Positions 17,057 to 27,141 of a stretch of DNA of 64,000 nucleotides are shown here, in pieces (position 1 is the first letter of the stretch; the number at the start of each line of letters is the position of its first letter). This stretch comes from Planctomycetia bacterium (GTDB lineage: Bacteria; Planctomycetota; Planctomycetia; Pirellulales; JACPPG01). The stretch is from assembly GCA_016191115.1 (NCBI GenBank), contig JACPPG010000028.1, positions 35,924-99,923 on the forward strand, given 5' to 3'. Under the pieces are notes generated by a model that was not told the origin of the DNA, made no database searches, and worked only from the letters and a program-made list of their open reading frames with translations. The translations under genes and the position numbers were made by a program.

Positions 17057-20000
17057 TTATCTTCCGACGCCATTCCATGCGACGGGAGAATCCGCGCGGC
17101 CACCTACGGGCAAGGGCGCCGCGAGGTCGCATCCATCTCCGCGTAGATACTCGTCCAGCACCCCGGCGACACGCACGACCGCGGGAGGTTGGAGCAGGTT
17201 CAGGTGGCTGCCGGCTACGTCGTGCACGGCGATGCCGCCGACCGCCCACGGGAGCCAACCGAGATGCCGATCATCGTGCATCGGCGTCGCGTGCTCCGTC
17301 GCCCGCAACAGGACCAGCGGCGCGGGCGATGGTTGCGGGCGATAGGCGACCAGGGCCCTCAGATTCGCCTCAAAAACATCGAACACCCACTTCGCGCGAT
17401 CCGCGCCTGCGCCCGCGACCAGAAGCTGCACGCCTTCCGCGCGGTGGCGGAAATACTCGACCTGCTCGGCCACGGGCTGATCGCGCAGTTGCTCGATGCG
17501 ACGAGGGTCTTCGCCGGGAAACAACAGCGCGATCATCGGCGCAAGGTCGCCCTCGTCAAACGCGCGATCCGCGCTGGGGATGGCGGCGTCGATCAACGCC
17601 ACGAGCGATACTTCCTCTTCCGCGGCAACCAATTGCCGGGCGACTTCGAAGGCCACGACGCCCCCGGTCGACCAACCGCCAAGCCGATAAGGCCCGGACG
17701 CTTGAATCGACTTCATCGAACGGATGTAGTGGGCCGCCATCGATTCGACGGTCGCAAGCGGTGCGAGCACGCCGTCGACCCCTTGCGCCTGCAGTCCGAA
17801 CAGCGGCACATCGGATGCCAGGTGCTTCGCTAACTCCAGGTAGCAGAAGACGGTGCCGCCGGCGGGATGTATCAGGAACAGCGGCGGCTGGGAGGTGCCC
17901 CGCCGGATCGGCACCAGGCAATCGTCATCTGATTTGCACGCCGCGCGGCGCAGCACGTCGGCCAGGTGAGCCACGGTCGGCTCCTCGAACAGCGAAGCCA
18001 ACGGCGGCCTTCGACCGAATTCTTGCTCCAGCCGCGCCAAGAGCGTCACGGCCAGGCTGGAATACCCGCCCAGGTCGATAAAGTTGTCCGTCACGCCCAC
18101 CGGCTCGACCGCGAGGACTTGCGACCAAATCGTCGCCACGCGCGCCTCCAGCACGTCGCGCGGCGCAATGTAGGGGGGCAGCGTGGCGGGGCGCGGGCAA
18201 AGGGGTTCAGGCAGCGCCGAGGCATCGAGTCGGCCAACCGCGTCCCGTGGCAGCGCGGCCACGGCGCGCCAGGCCGTGGGAATCATCGGCTCGGGGAGCC
18301 TCTCTTCGAGGAACCGGCGGAGCTGACCCAAAAGCAGACCGTGCTCGTGAGACTCGATGCCGGCGACTGAGTTCTTGGACGGCACGACGTAGGCCGCCAG
18401 TTGCGCCGCGCCTTGGCAGTCCGTATAGCCCACGACCGCCGCGTGGTCCACCAAGGGGTGTAGCGCCAGTACCGCGGTGATCTCGGCCGGAACCACGCGG
18501 AACGGCCCGAGCGCGAGCGATCCGGAGGACGGACCCATGGATTCGAGACTGCCATCCTCGTTCCACCTGGCGCGGTAGCCGGTCTTGCGGAGCTGCTTCG
18601 AGCCGGATTCGGTAACGTCCTCAACCCACAGCTCGCCCGGCATGCCGACGGGGGCGTCCTGATGAGCCCGGTCAAGGACGCGCGTCCTGGCCACATCGGG
18701 GATCGAGGGGACGCCGCGCCGGATTGGTTCTGCCAACCGCATGTCCCGCACCAGGGCGTTGGGATTCTCGATCATCTGACGCAACAGCGTGGCAAGCTGA
18801 TCGAGCAGCCGCTCGGCCACTACGGCAGCATACCGATTCCGGTCGTAGAGCATCCGCAGCTTGAGCGCGGTGCCGGGCAATGCCACGAGCGTCAGCGGGT
18901 AGTTCGACGTGGCGGTGCCGTCGATGTCGCGGATCGTCACGTCCCCAGCCTGCATCTGCCCCGCGTCGTGCAAGGGGTAGTTCTCGAAGACCACGAGCGA
19001 GTCAAACAGGCGTCCGCCCGGCGTGCCCGACGCCTGGCCGATTTGCTCCAGGCTGCAATACTCGAACGGCTGCGCCTCGATTTGCAGGGTCTGGAGTCGC
19101 CGCCACAATCGGTGCAGAGGATCGTCGAGGGGCACGGGCACGCGCCGCGGCACGTTGTTCACAAGGGGACCCACGATCGTTTCGACGCGCGGAACTTGCG
19201 GTGGGCGGCCGGAAACAGCCACTCCCAGCACGACCTCTTCCCTCTCTTGATAGCGTGCCAGCAGGACAGCCCAGGCGGCCTCGACGAGCGTGCTGAGGCT
19301 CATGCGCTGCGCCTTCGCCAGTCGGGCAAGGCCGGCGTTTTCGCTCTCGGTGAGCGTCCGTTCACAATGTCCGTTCCCGGTTTCGTCCGTCAACCGCGCC
19401 CCCGCGGGACGTTCGATCGGCAGCCCGGCCGGCGCTTCCATCCCCGTCAGGCGCGATCGCCAGAAATCGCCGGCCGCGGCCCGGTCTTGTGCGGCGAGCC
19501 ATTTCAGATAGTCGCGAAAATCGCCGCAACCATCGAGGTCCGGTGTCCGCCCCCGGCGCAGTTGCTCGTAGGCAACGAATACGTCGCGAAGGACTACGCC
19601 CGCGCTCCAGCCGTCGAGCAATAGATGATGGCACGTCCAAGCCAAGCTCCACTGGCTGTCGGTGGCGCGGACCAGGCAGAGCCGCATGAGTGGCGGCTTC
19701 GCGAGATCGAATCCCCGCAGACGGTCCTTCGCCAAGAGCGCCGTTTTGCGCCGATCCTGCTCTTCCTCGGGAACGCCGCGCCAATCGAGCTCGTACCACG
19801 GCAGAGCCACGTCCCGACGAACGACTTGAACCGGCTTCTTCAGACCTTCCCAGACAGGCGCCGTGCGCGTTAGGGCGTGCCGGGCGACGATTACTTCCCA
19901 CGCACGCCTTAGCGCCGCGGAGTCCAGACGGCCGGCGAGCGTGCAACGGAATTGTTGCACCAGGACGTTTGAGTTCCGGTCCGCCAGCGCATGCGCCAGC

Positions 20001-20059
20001 ATCAACTGCTGCAAGGGAGCAAGCGGCCAGATATCTTCGACGTTCTTCATCGACTGCAT
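17057..20059 (-). CDS. NRPS module: condensation, adenylation remnant, carrier, thioesterase
   Basis: 1000 residues from the ATG at 20059, 13 bases after the upstream NRPS stop. C domain at about 5-445 with an intact HHLLLDG (144-150). Residues 475-620 are only the C-terminal part of an adenylation domain: GELWVEDV (A6), KTGYRARWNEDG (A7, usual Asp replaced by Tyr), an A8-like block, and VGRLDASAL (A10, usual Lys replaced by Arg). Motifs A1-A5, including the AMP-binding loop and the substrate pocket, are absent. Carrier domain DLGGYSS (Ser about 667) and thioesterase with GWSTGG (Ser about 797) and a late AGSHLNL His are intact. The carrier must therefore be loaded in trans, or the module only condenses or releases. 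Confidence 0.92.
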   Translation of the reverse strand: MQSMKNVEDIWPLAPLQQLMLAHALADRNSNVLVQQFRCTLAGRLDSAALRRAWEVIVARHALTRTAPVWEGLKKPVQVVRRDVALPWYELDWRGVPEEEQDRRKTALLAKDRLRGFDLAKPPLMRLCLVRATDSQWSLAWTCHHLLLDGWSAGVVLRDVFVAYEQLRRGRTPDLDGCGDFRDYLKWLAAQDRAAAGDFWRSRLTGMEAPAGLPIERPAGARLTDETGNGHCERTLTESENAGLARLAKAQRMSLSTLVEAAWAVLLARYQEREEVVLGVAVSGRPPQVPRVETIVGPLVNNVPRRVPVPLDDPLHRLWRRLQTLQIEAQPFEYCSLEQIGQASGTPGGRLFDSLVVFENYPLHDAGQMQAGDVTIRDIDGTATSNYPLTLVALPGTALKLRMLYDRNRYAAVVAERLLDQLATLLRQMIENPNALVRDMRLAEPIRRGVPSIPDVARTRVLDRAHQDAPVGMPGELWVEDVTESGSKQLRKTGYRARWNEDGSLESMGPSSGSLALGPFRVVPAEITAVLALHPLVDHAAVVGYTDCQGAAQLAAYVVPSKNSVAGIESHEHGLLLGQLRRFLEERLPEPMIPTAWRAVAALPRDAVGRLDASALPEPLCPRPATLPPYIAPRDVLEARVATIWSQVLAVEPVGVTDNFIDLGGYSSLAVTLLARLEQEFGRRPPLASLFEEPTVAHLADVLRRAACKSDDDCLVPIRRGTSQPPLFLIHPAGGTVFCYLELAKHLASDVPLFGLQAQGVDGVLAPLATVESMAAHYIRSMKSIQASGPYRLGGWSTGGVVAFEVARQLVAAEEEVSLVALIDAAIPSADRAFDEGDLAPMIALLFPGEDPRRIEQLRDQPVAEQVEYFRHRAEGVQLLVAGAGADRAKWVFDVFEANLRALVAYRPQPSPAPLVLLRATEHATPMHDDRHLGWLPWAVGGIAVHDVAGSHLNLLQPPAVVRVAGVLDEYLRGDGCDLAAPLPVGGRADSPVAWNGVGR

Positions 20060-20072
20060 CCGCAAATGGCGT

Positions 20073-23000
20073 TCAACGACCGTGATCCAAAAGCCGAGAC
20101 AAAACCGCCATATCTTCTTCGTCGACCTCCGAGAGCGGAAAATCCCAGGCGGTGACGGCGGCGGACGCGCCGCGGTACCCGACCAGGGAACGCAGCGCGA
20201 CGGTGTACGCGGCGGCGAGTTGCTCGATGGTCCGTGGCCGGTGGCTGTCGGCGTCGTAGCGCCATTCGACGAACAACGACGCGTCGCGGACGTACGCAAT
20301 GATCTCCCACAGGTGGCGCCGCGCGGCGCGCGGACCATAGTCGGGACCGCACGACTCGCCGGCCCAAGTGAAGGTCGCGTCCGCCGGCAGCGCGTGATCG
20401 AGCTGCCCGAGGAAGTTGAAGCATATTTCCGGCCGCGGCAGGGCCGCCAGGCGCTCGCGCACGGCGCGTTCGCTCGTCAGCCAGCGAAGCAGGCCGTATC
20501 CGATACCGCCGTTGCGCACGGCCCGCAGTTGCTCCTTGATCGCCCGCAAGAGCTCGGTCGGAGAACACCCGGGAGGGCGGCGCAGCAGCAATGGGTAAAG
20601 CGAAGTGAACCAGCCCACGGTGCGCGTCAGATCGACGTCTTCAAAGAGGTCTTCGCGGCCGTGCCCCTCCAGATCGAGATGGACGGCCTCGAGCTTGGCA
20701 TAATCGCTCACCACCGCAACGAGCGCGGTCAGCAGCATCTCGTGAGGTCGGGCGCGATGGGTCGCTTGCGCGTCGCCGAGCAGCGACTGCGTGGCAGCGC
20801 GGTCCAAACCCACGCGCACCGTGCGTACCGAGCCGGCCAGGTTCGCGCCTCCGTCGAGATCGCGGACCAGGGGCGCCGCACCGCCGCCCATTGACGCCCA
20901 AAAGTCGAGCTCGCCGCGCACTTGAGGTGAATCAGCCAGCACCGCGAGGCGCTGGGCCCATTCGCCGGGCGGCGACGTCTTCGGCGCAAGCTCGATCGCA
21001 GGTCCGCGCGCGAGCTGCCCGCAGGCCGCGTGCAGGTCTTCAAGCAGGATCCGCCAACTTACCGCGTCCACGGCCAAGTGATGGATCACGATCAGCAACC
21101 GGCCGGGCCGGTCGGGACCGAGGTCGAAGTACACGAATCGCGCGAGCGGGCCATCCGCGAGATTCAGGCTCGCTTGCGTCCGCGCCGCGACCCGCTCGAT
21201 CGCCTCCGCGACCTCGCCGGGGGCGGTTTGGGCAAGGTCGATTGGCTCCAGGAGGGGCATACTGTCCGGGGGCATTATCGTCTGAAGCCACGCGCCGTCC
21301 GATCGTCGTCGATACCGCGCTCTGAGCGCGTCATGATGCGTTGCCAGCTTGTCGATCGCCGCGCGAAGGGTTTCGGCGCTCGTCGGCCGTGCTACGTTGA
21401 GCAACATCGACTGGTTGAAGTGATGCCGGTCGTCGGACACCAACGCGAAAAACTCGTGCTGGATCGGCAATAGCGCCATGGGTCCGCTAAGAGGGCCTTG
21501 CGGCGCACGCGGCGCCCGGCGCGTGCCCGCCACGGTTGCCAGCGCGGCGATGGTCTGGTGCTCAAAAAGCTGTTTGGGCGTGATGCACATGCCGGCCGCT
21601 CTCGCGCGCGCCACGACCTGGATGCTGCGTATGGAGTCGCCGCCGAGATCGAAGAAGTTGTCGTACACGCCCACGCGCTCGACGCCCAATATCGCGGCCC
21701 AGACCTCGGCCAGGCCGCGCTCGATGTCGTTTGACGGCGCGACGAAGTCGCGCGCCGCGCCGCGCTCCCAGCAGGGTCGCGGAAGCGCAGCGACGTCCAC
21801 CTTGGCACACGCCAGTCGCGGCAAGCGATCCATCACCACGACGGCGGCCGGAAGCATATGCGCCGGCAATCGGGCCGCCAGGAACTCCCGCAGTTGGGCC
21901 TCTGCCGGCTGCGCTTCGGAACCACAGCCAACGTACGCGACCAGCCGCTTTGCCTCGCCGGGCCCGTCCGCGACGACGATGGCCTCGCGTACCCGTTCGT
22001 GAAGCTGCAGCGCCGCCTCGATTTCGCCGGGCTCGATGCGGTAGCCGCTGACCTTCACCTGCCGGTCGACACGTCCCAGGAATTCCAGGTTTCCATCCGG
22101 TAGATGGCGGACCAGGTCGCCCGTGCGATACATCCGCGCCCCGTCGCGCCCGTGGAACACGTCCGGGACAAACCGCTCGGCCGACAGTTCCGCCTGGCCA
22201 CGGTAGCCCCGCGCGACTCCCACGCCGCCGATGTAAAGCTCGCCCGCCACGCCGACGGGCACGGGGTTGCGGAATTCGTCAAGCACGTACACGCGGTTGT
22301 TCGCAATGGGTCGACCGATGGGCACGCACGATGAGGAGGTCGGCGGCAGGACTGCGGCGCCGTCGAAGATCGTGGTGGTGATCGTGGCCTCGGTCACACC
22401 GTAGGCGTACAAGAACTTCACGGCATCGCCGGTCGCGTTGCGCCATTTTCGCAGTCGATCTGCCGGAAGACTTTCCCCGCCGGCTAGCACCGCCTTGAGG
22501 TGCTGAGCGACATGCCCGCCGGATACCGCCAACTCATCCACCAGCGACGACCAGACCGGCCCCGGCAGGTGCAACACGTTCACCCCGTGCGCGCGCGACC
22601 AGTCCAGCAGGACGCGGCCCGACAACTCCGCCGGGTCGGAGTGCAAGTACAGCGCGGCCCCGCAAAGGAGCGTGGGAAAGATTTCCTCGGCGGCCGCGTC
22701 GAAGCTCGGCGACAGGAATTGCAGCATCCGGTCGTCGCGGCACAGGCCGAAGAGTTGCGCGAGCGCCAAACTGTGATTGACCAGGCCGCGGTGTTCGACT
22801 TCCACGCCCTTCGGTTCGCCCGTCGACCCTGACGTGTAGATGACGTACGCAAGATTGCCGGGACCGGATATGCGCGGAAGCGAGCGGGCGTCACAAGCGG
22901 CGATCGCGTGCTCGTCTTCATCCAGCATGACGAGGGCACGATCCCCGGGCAGCAAGCCGCGCAGATTGCCGCGCGCGACAACGAGCGACAGCCCAGCGTC

Positions 23001-24812
23001 CTCGATCATGTAAGCGCGGCGCGCGTGGGGATAGTTCGGATCGAGTGGCACGTACGCGGCGCCCGACTTGAGGATGGCCAGTAGCGCCGTAATCAGCTCG
23101 ATCGAGCGTTCCAGACACAGCCCAACCAGCACGTCGGGGCCCGCACCACGGTCGATCAGGTGCCGCGCCAGCCGATTGCTGCGCCGATCGAGCTGGGCAT
23201 ATGTGACCGACTTGCCCGCGAACCACAGAGCGGCGGCGTCAGGCGACCGCCCGGCTTGCTGGGTAAACAACTCATGGATCGGCGCGTTTTCGGGAAAGTC
23301 GGCTTGCGTTTCGTTCCAGGTAACGAGCAGCTTGCGCCGCTCGTCGGTCGAAAGGATGGGCAGCTCGAGCACCTTGGCATCGCGGTCGGCCACGATGGCC
23401 GCGAGCACGGCCTGGTAGGAACCGAGCCACCGGTCGATGGTCGCCGCGTCGAACAGATCGCGGTTGTAGACGAGCGACAGCTCGAGCTGGTCGTCGCGCT
23501 GCTCGACGTTAAGCGTGAGATCGAAATTGGCCACCGGCGCGTGGTCGAACGTGGTGCCCGCGATGGACAGGCCCGGGACTTGGCGCGCCTTTAGCGGGAT
23601 GTTCTGCAGGACGAACAAGGCCTGCACGACGGGATTGCGGGCCAGATCGCGCGCCGGCCGCAGGCGCTCCACCAGTTCCTCGAAGGGTAAATCCTGGTGC
23701 GCGAAGGCGCCAAGGATCGTCTTGCGCAAGGCGGCAAGGAACGCACGGAACGAGGGGTTCTCATCCAGACGGCCGCGGATGACGAGCGTATTGGCGAAGA
23801 AGCCGATCAGGCCCTCCAGTTCCGGCCGGCCGCGACCCGCTATCGGCGTTCCCAGGCAAAGATCGCGCTGGTGCGCGAGGCGTGCCAACAGGACTTGGAA
23901 GGCGCCCATCAGCACCATGAAGAGGGTGGCATGCTCATCGGCCGCCAGCGCGCGTAGCGCCGCCGCCAGCCGGCCGTCGATCCGTCGTCTGCGCGTGTTC
24001 CCTCGAAACGTTTGCACGGCGGGGCGCGGGTGATCGGTCGGCAACTCAAGCACCGTTGGAAGATCGGCCAACTCGCGCGACCAGTACCGCCAGTGCGCCT
24101 CCATCGCAGCGCCGCCCATCTGCTCCCGCTGCCAGACGGCGAAATCGGCGTACTGCAGCGGCATGGCGCCGCAGCGCGGCTCGCGCCGCTCGAGACGTGC
24201 GGCGTAGTGCTCCGCCACCTCGTTCTCTAGAACCGCCATCGACCACCCGTCGCAGACGACGTGGTGCAGCGTGAGGAGCAGAAGATTTTTGTTTTCGTCC
24301 GTACGAACCAGTCTGGCGCGGATCAGCGGACCTTGTTCCAGGTCGAAGGGGCGGATCGCTTCCTCGGTCGTGAGTCGCGCGACACGCGCTTCGCGGTCGA
24401 GCGGATCAAGCGACCGCAAATCGTCCCGGGTTAACCGGAAGGCGGCGCCGCGGGCGACGACCTGCACCGGGCGCCCGTCGACGGCATGGAACGTCGTCCG
24501 CAGCGCGTCGTGCCGGTCGATCACCGCGCGCAGGGCCTGCTCCAGCGCGACCGGGTCGAGCATGCCCTCGATCCGCGCGGCGATCGCCACATTGTAAAAG
24601 GGATTGCCTGGCTCAAGCTGGTCGAGGAACCACAGCCGTTCTTGAGGAAATGAGAGCGGCGCGGCCTCTTGCGCGGTGCGCCGCGGCCATGGCCCGTCGA
24701 TGGCGCGCGGCGCTTCACCGCGCATTTGCTCGAATAGCGCGCGCTTGACGGGCGAAAGGTGCGCGACCCGCTCGTCAAGCACGTCCGGCGAGGGAGAGTT
24801 CTGTACGTGCAT
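20073..24812 (-). CDS. NRPS module: condensation-adenylation-carrier-epimerisation
   Basis: 1579 residues. Condensation (about 50-490, HHVVCDG at 183-189), adenylation (510-1010; YTSGSTGEPKG at 659-669, YGVTEAT, RTGDL, A10 Lys at about 1004), carrier (Ser about 1060 in the DLGGDS form typical before epimerisation), and epimerisation domain (about 1115-1550; HHLAVDAVSW, EGHGRED, VGWFTSLYP). Aligned by eye to GrsA, the specificity residues read D-A-E-H-L-G-A-I-T-K; DAE with Gly fourth recalls some basic-residue codes, but I do not assign a substrate. The product is expected to be an N-acylated D-amino acid on the carrier. The gene lies 57 bases after the FAAL gene. Confidence 0.95.
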   Translation of the reverse strand: MHVQNSPSPDVLDERVAHLSPVKRALFEQMRGEAPRAIDGPWPRRTAQEAAPLSFPQERLWFLDQLEPGNPFYNVAIAARIEGMLDPVALEQALRAVIDRHDALRTTFHAVDGRPVQVVARGAAFRLTRDDLRSLDPLDREARVARLTTEEAIRPFDLEQGPLIRARLVRTDENKNLLLLTLHHVVCDGWSMAVLENEVAEHYAARLERREPRCGAMPLQYADFAVWQREQMGGAAMEAHWRYWSRELADLPTVLELPTDHPRPAVQTFRGNTRRRRIDGRLAAALRALAADEHATLFMVLMGAFQVLLARLAHQRDLCLGTPIAGRGRPELEGLIGFFANTLVIRGRLDENPSFRAFLAALRKTILGAFAHQDLPFEELVERLRPARDLARNPVVQALFVLQNIPLKARQVPGLSIAGTTFDHAPVANFDLTLNVEQRDDQLELSLVYNRDLFDAATIDRWLGSYQAVLAAIVADRDAKVLELPILSTDERRKLLVTWNETQADFPENAPIHELFTQQAGRSPDAAALWFAGKSVTYAQLDRRSNRLARHLIDRGAGPDVLVGLCLERSIELITALLAILKSGAAYVPLDPNYPHARRAYMIEDAGLSLVVARGNLRGLLPGDRALVMLDEDEHAIAACDARSLPRISGPGNLAYVIYTSGSTGEPKGVEVEHRGLVNHSLALAQLFGLCRDDRMLQFLSPSFDAAAEEIFPTLLCGAALYLHSDPAELSGRVLLDWSRAHGVNVLHLPGPVWSSLVDELAVSGGHVAQHLKAVLAGGESLPADRLRKWRNATGDAVKFLYAYGVTEATITTTIFDGAAVLPPTSSSCVPIGRPIANNRVYVLDEFRNPVPVGVAGELYIGGVGVARGYRGQAELSAERFVPDVFHGRDGARMYRTGDLVRHLPDGNLEFLGRVDRQVKVSGYRIEPGEIEAALQLHERVREAIVVADGPGEAKRLVAYVGCGSEAQPAEAQLREFLAARLPAHMLPAAVVVMDRLPRLACAKVDVAALPRPCWERGAARDFVAPSNDIERGLAEVWAAILGVERVGVYDNFFDLGGDSIRSIQVVARARAAGMCITPKQLFEHQTIAALATVAGTRRAPRAPQGPLSGPMALLPIQHEFFALVSDDRHHFNQSMLLNVARPTSAETLRAAIDKLATHHDALRARYRRRSDGAWLQTIMPPDSMPLLEPIDLAQTAPGEVAEAIERVAARTQASLNLADGPLARFVYFDLGPDRPGRLLIVIHHLAVDAVSWRILLEDLHAACGQLARGPAIELAPKTSPPGEWAQRLAVLADSPQVRGELDFWASMGGGAAPLVRDLDGGANLAGSVRTVRVGLDRAATQSLLGDAQATHRARPHEMLLTALVAVVSDYAKLEAVHLDLEGHGREDLFEDVDLTRTVGWFTSLYPLLLRRPPGCSPTELLRAIKEQLRAVRNGGIGYGLLRWLTSERAVRERLAALPRPEICFNFLGQLDHALPADATFTWAGESCGPDYGPRAARRHLWEIIAYVRDASLFVEWRYDADSHRPRTIEQLAAAYTVALRSLVGYRGASAAVTAWDFPLSEVDEEDMAVLSRLLDHGR

Positions 24813-24869
24813 GGACGATTCAACGATGGGCCTGTCAGTCGACGCGATGGGATGGTTACGCGTCGGGTG

Positions 24870-27110
24870 TTAGTGTTGTGCCGCGTGAATGACTGGGTGC
24901 GCGCTCCCCTCCATCACCGCGGGGAATGCGGTCGTCGAGCGCGTATCGCCGTTGGCGGCGTGGGAGCGAGGCCGGGAGGCGCCGTTCCGCGGGCCGCCGT
25001 CGAGCATCGCTTGCGCTTGTTCGTCCGACAGGCTCTCGAGTTGCGCGAGCAAATCGGCGTCGGCGGCCTCCTCGGCCTTGCGTCGGGCCTCGATTAGTTC
25101 GGCCAATGCCGCGATCGTCGGCCGGTCGAAGAGCTCGCCGAGCGGAAGCTCGACGCCCAGCCGCCGCGAAAGACGGCTCGCAAGCTGCGTCGCCAGAAGA
25201 CTGTGTCCCCCGAGCTCGAAGAAATCGTCGAAGATGCCGACGCGCGGGACGCCCAACACTTCGGACCATGCCGCGGCCAGCATCGATTCGATCGCGTTAC
25301 GGGGAGCGACGTACGACTCCGCGGCCGGCCCACGCGCCGGTGCTTGCCACGCGTGCAAGGCGTCCAGCGCACCGTCGAGAAACAACTGCCGGCAGGCATG
25401 GCGTTGCACTTTCCCGCTCGTGGTCTTGGGAATCGTCCCCGGGCGGACGAGCACGACGCCGCCGACCACCAGGTCGTGCGATTCCAAGAGCGCCCGGCGA
25501 ACGGCAAGCGACACTTCGTCCAGATCGACGGTCTTCGGCCGCGCGACTTCCTGCACCACGATGACCTGCTCCCGACCGTCTTTCTCGATGGCGAACGCCG
25601 CGCCGCCCCAGGGCCTTAGCGCCGCGTGGGACGACTCGACCGATTGCTCCAGGTCCTGCGGATGATGGTTCCGGCCGTGAACGATGATCAAGTCCTTCAG
25701 CCGGCCACTGATGAACAGCTCATCGCGATCGAGGAATCCCAAATCGCCGGTTCGCAGGAATGGCCCGTCGCCGGCCGCGGTGTACGCCCGGAACGTCGCG
25801 GCCGAATCCTCGGGTTTGCGCCAATACTCGCTTGCCACGTTGTCGCCGGCGACCCATATTTCGCCGACCTGCCGCGGCGCCTGCACGGCGCGCGACCGCG
25901 GATCGACAATGATCAGCCGCTGTCCGGCGGCACTCTTGCCGCAGCCGACCAAGGCCCGCGCGTGCGCCGCCTCGGGGCCGACCTCGACGGCCTTGTTTTG
26001 CGAAAGCTGTTCGAGGTCGAAGAGACGCACGGCAGGCGAAGTGCGCCGCTCGGCCGCGGAAATCAAAAGAGTGGCTTCCGCCATGCCGTAGCACGGCGTG
26101 AAGATTTCGCGCCGCACGCCGCAGGGGGCGAAGGCCTCGACGAAGCGGTCGATCGTCGCCGCGCGGACAGGCTCCGATCCCGATAGCGCGAGCTGTAGGC
26201 AACCGAGGTCCAGCCCTGCGCGCTGTTCGGGCTTGATCTTCCGCGTGCACAAGTCGTAGCCAAAATCGGGCGCGGCAATGGTCGTGGCGCGGTAGGCGGC
26301 CACCGCCTGCAGCCAGGCGAGCGGCCGCTGAAAGAAAGCCACCGGCGAAAGCATGACGTTGCGCCGCCCGCTGTACCAGCACTGCAGCACGCCGCCGATG
26401 AGGCCCATATCGTGGTACGCCGGCAGCCAGGTGCAGGCGACGGCGTCGTCGACGTCGATCGCTTGCTCCATTTGCGCCATGTTCGCCAGCACGTTGCCAT
26501 GCCTGACCAGGACGCCTTTGGGCGCGCCCGTCGATCCGGAGGTGTACTGGAGAATGGCCGGCGTCGCGCGATCCAATGGTGGTGCCGTCCATCGCTCAGC
26601 GAGCCGCGGATCGGCGTTGTCACTGGGCAGGAGGGTGCGCAGTGCTGGAATTTGACCGAGAACTGCTTCAGCCCAGCCCAGGTCGGACGCCGTTCCGAGA
26701 AGCAAGGTCGCCTGGGCGTCGTTGACGATCGCTGCCAGGCGCGGCAGCATCCGGGCAACGCGCAACGGTTCCAAAGGATAGACGGGCACGGCCACCACGC
26801 CGGCATAAAAGCAGCCGGCCAAGGCGGCGAGGTAGTCGAGCCCGGCGTCATACATCAACAGGGCGCGATCGCCGGGATCGCAGAACCGCCGCAGGTGCGC
26901 GGCCATGGCCCGCGCCTGCCGGTCCAGCTCGCCGTATGTCCGATGCTCGGCCGCGGGCGGTTCTTCGCCGGAAAGTGCCGACAGAAACGTAAAGGCGACC
27001 TCGTTCGGCTGCGAGTCGGCCCGCGCGCGAAACACTTCGACCAGGCTGTGGGCCTTTCGTCCGAATTCGCCCGCTCCCTGGGCTGGCAAGTCTCTCTCTG
27101 GCGTCGCCAC
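24870..27110 (-). CDS. Fatty acyl-AMP ligase with carrier domain (lipoinitiation)
   Basis: 746 residues. An AMP-binding domain (about 20-580) has ATP loop YTSGSTGAPKG (189-199), WLPAYHDMGLIGG and a FAAL-type block FFQRPLAWLQAVAAYRATTI; the C-terminal lobe ends in PKTTSGKVQRHACRQLF. A carrier domain follows (ELGGHSLLATQL, Ser about 637) and then a flexible charged tail. FAALs activate a free fatty acid as acyl-adenylate and load it onto a carrier, starting lipopeptides. It is the second gene of the NRPS operon, 31 bases after the permease. Confidence 0.92.
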   Translation of the reverse strand: MATPERDLPAQGAGEFGRKAHSLVEVFRARADSQPNEVAFTFLSALSGEEPPAAEHRTYGELDRQARAMAAHLRRFCDPGDRALLMYDAGLDYLAALAGCFYAGVVAVPVYPLEPLRVARMLPRLAAIVNDAQATLLLGTASDLGWAEAVLGQIPALRTLLPSDNADPRLAERWTAPPLDRATPAILQYTSGSTGAPKGVLVRHGNVLANMAQMEQAIDVDDAVACTWLPAYHDMGLIGGVLQCWYSGRRNVMLSPVAFFQRPLAWLQAVAAYRATTIAAPDFGYDLCTRKIKPEQRAGLDLGCLQLALSGSEPVRAATIDRFVEAFAPCGVRREIFTPCYGMAEATLLISAAERRTSPAVRLFDLEQLSQNKAVEVGPEAAHARALVGCGKSAAGQRLIIVDPRSRAVQAPRQVGEIWVAGDNVASEYWRKPEDSAATFRAYTAAGDGPFLRTGDLGFLDRDELFISGRLKDLIIVHGRNHHPQDLEQSVESSHAALRPWGGAAFAIEKDGREQVIVVQEVARPKTVDLDEVSLAVRRALLESHDLVVGGVVLVRPGTIPKTTSGKVQRHACRQLFLDGALDALHAWQAPARGPAAESYVAPRNAIESMLAAAWSEVLGVPRVGIFDDFFELGGHSLLATQLASRLSRRLGVELPLGELFDRPTIAALAELIEARRKAEEAADADLLAQLESLSDEQAQAMLDGGPRNGASRPRSHAANGDTRSTTAFPAVMEGSAHPVIHAAQH

Positions 27111-27141
27111 TTTCGGTTCCTCGTCTGTTCCCCGGTAACGC

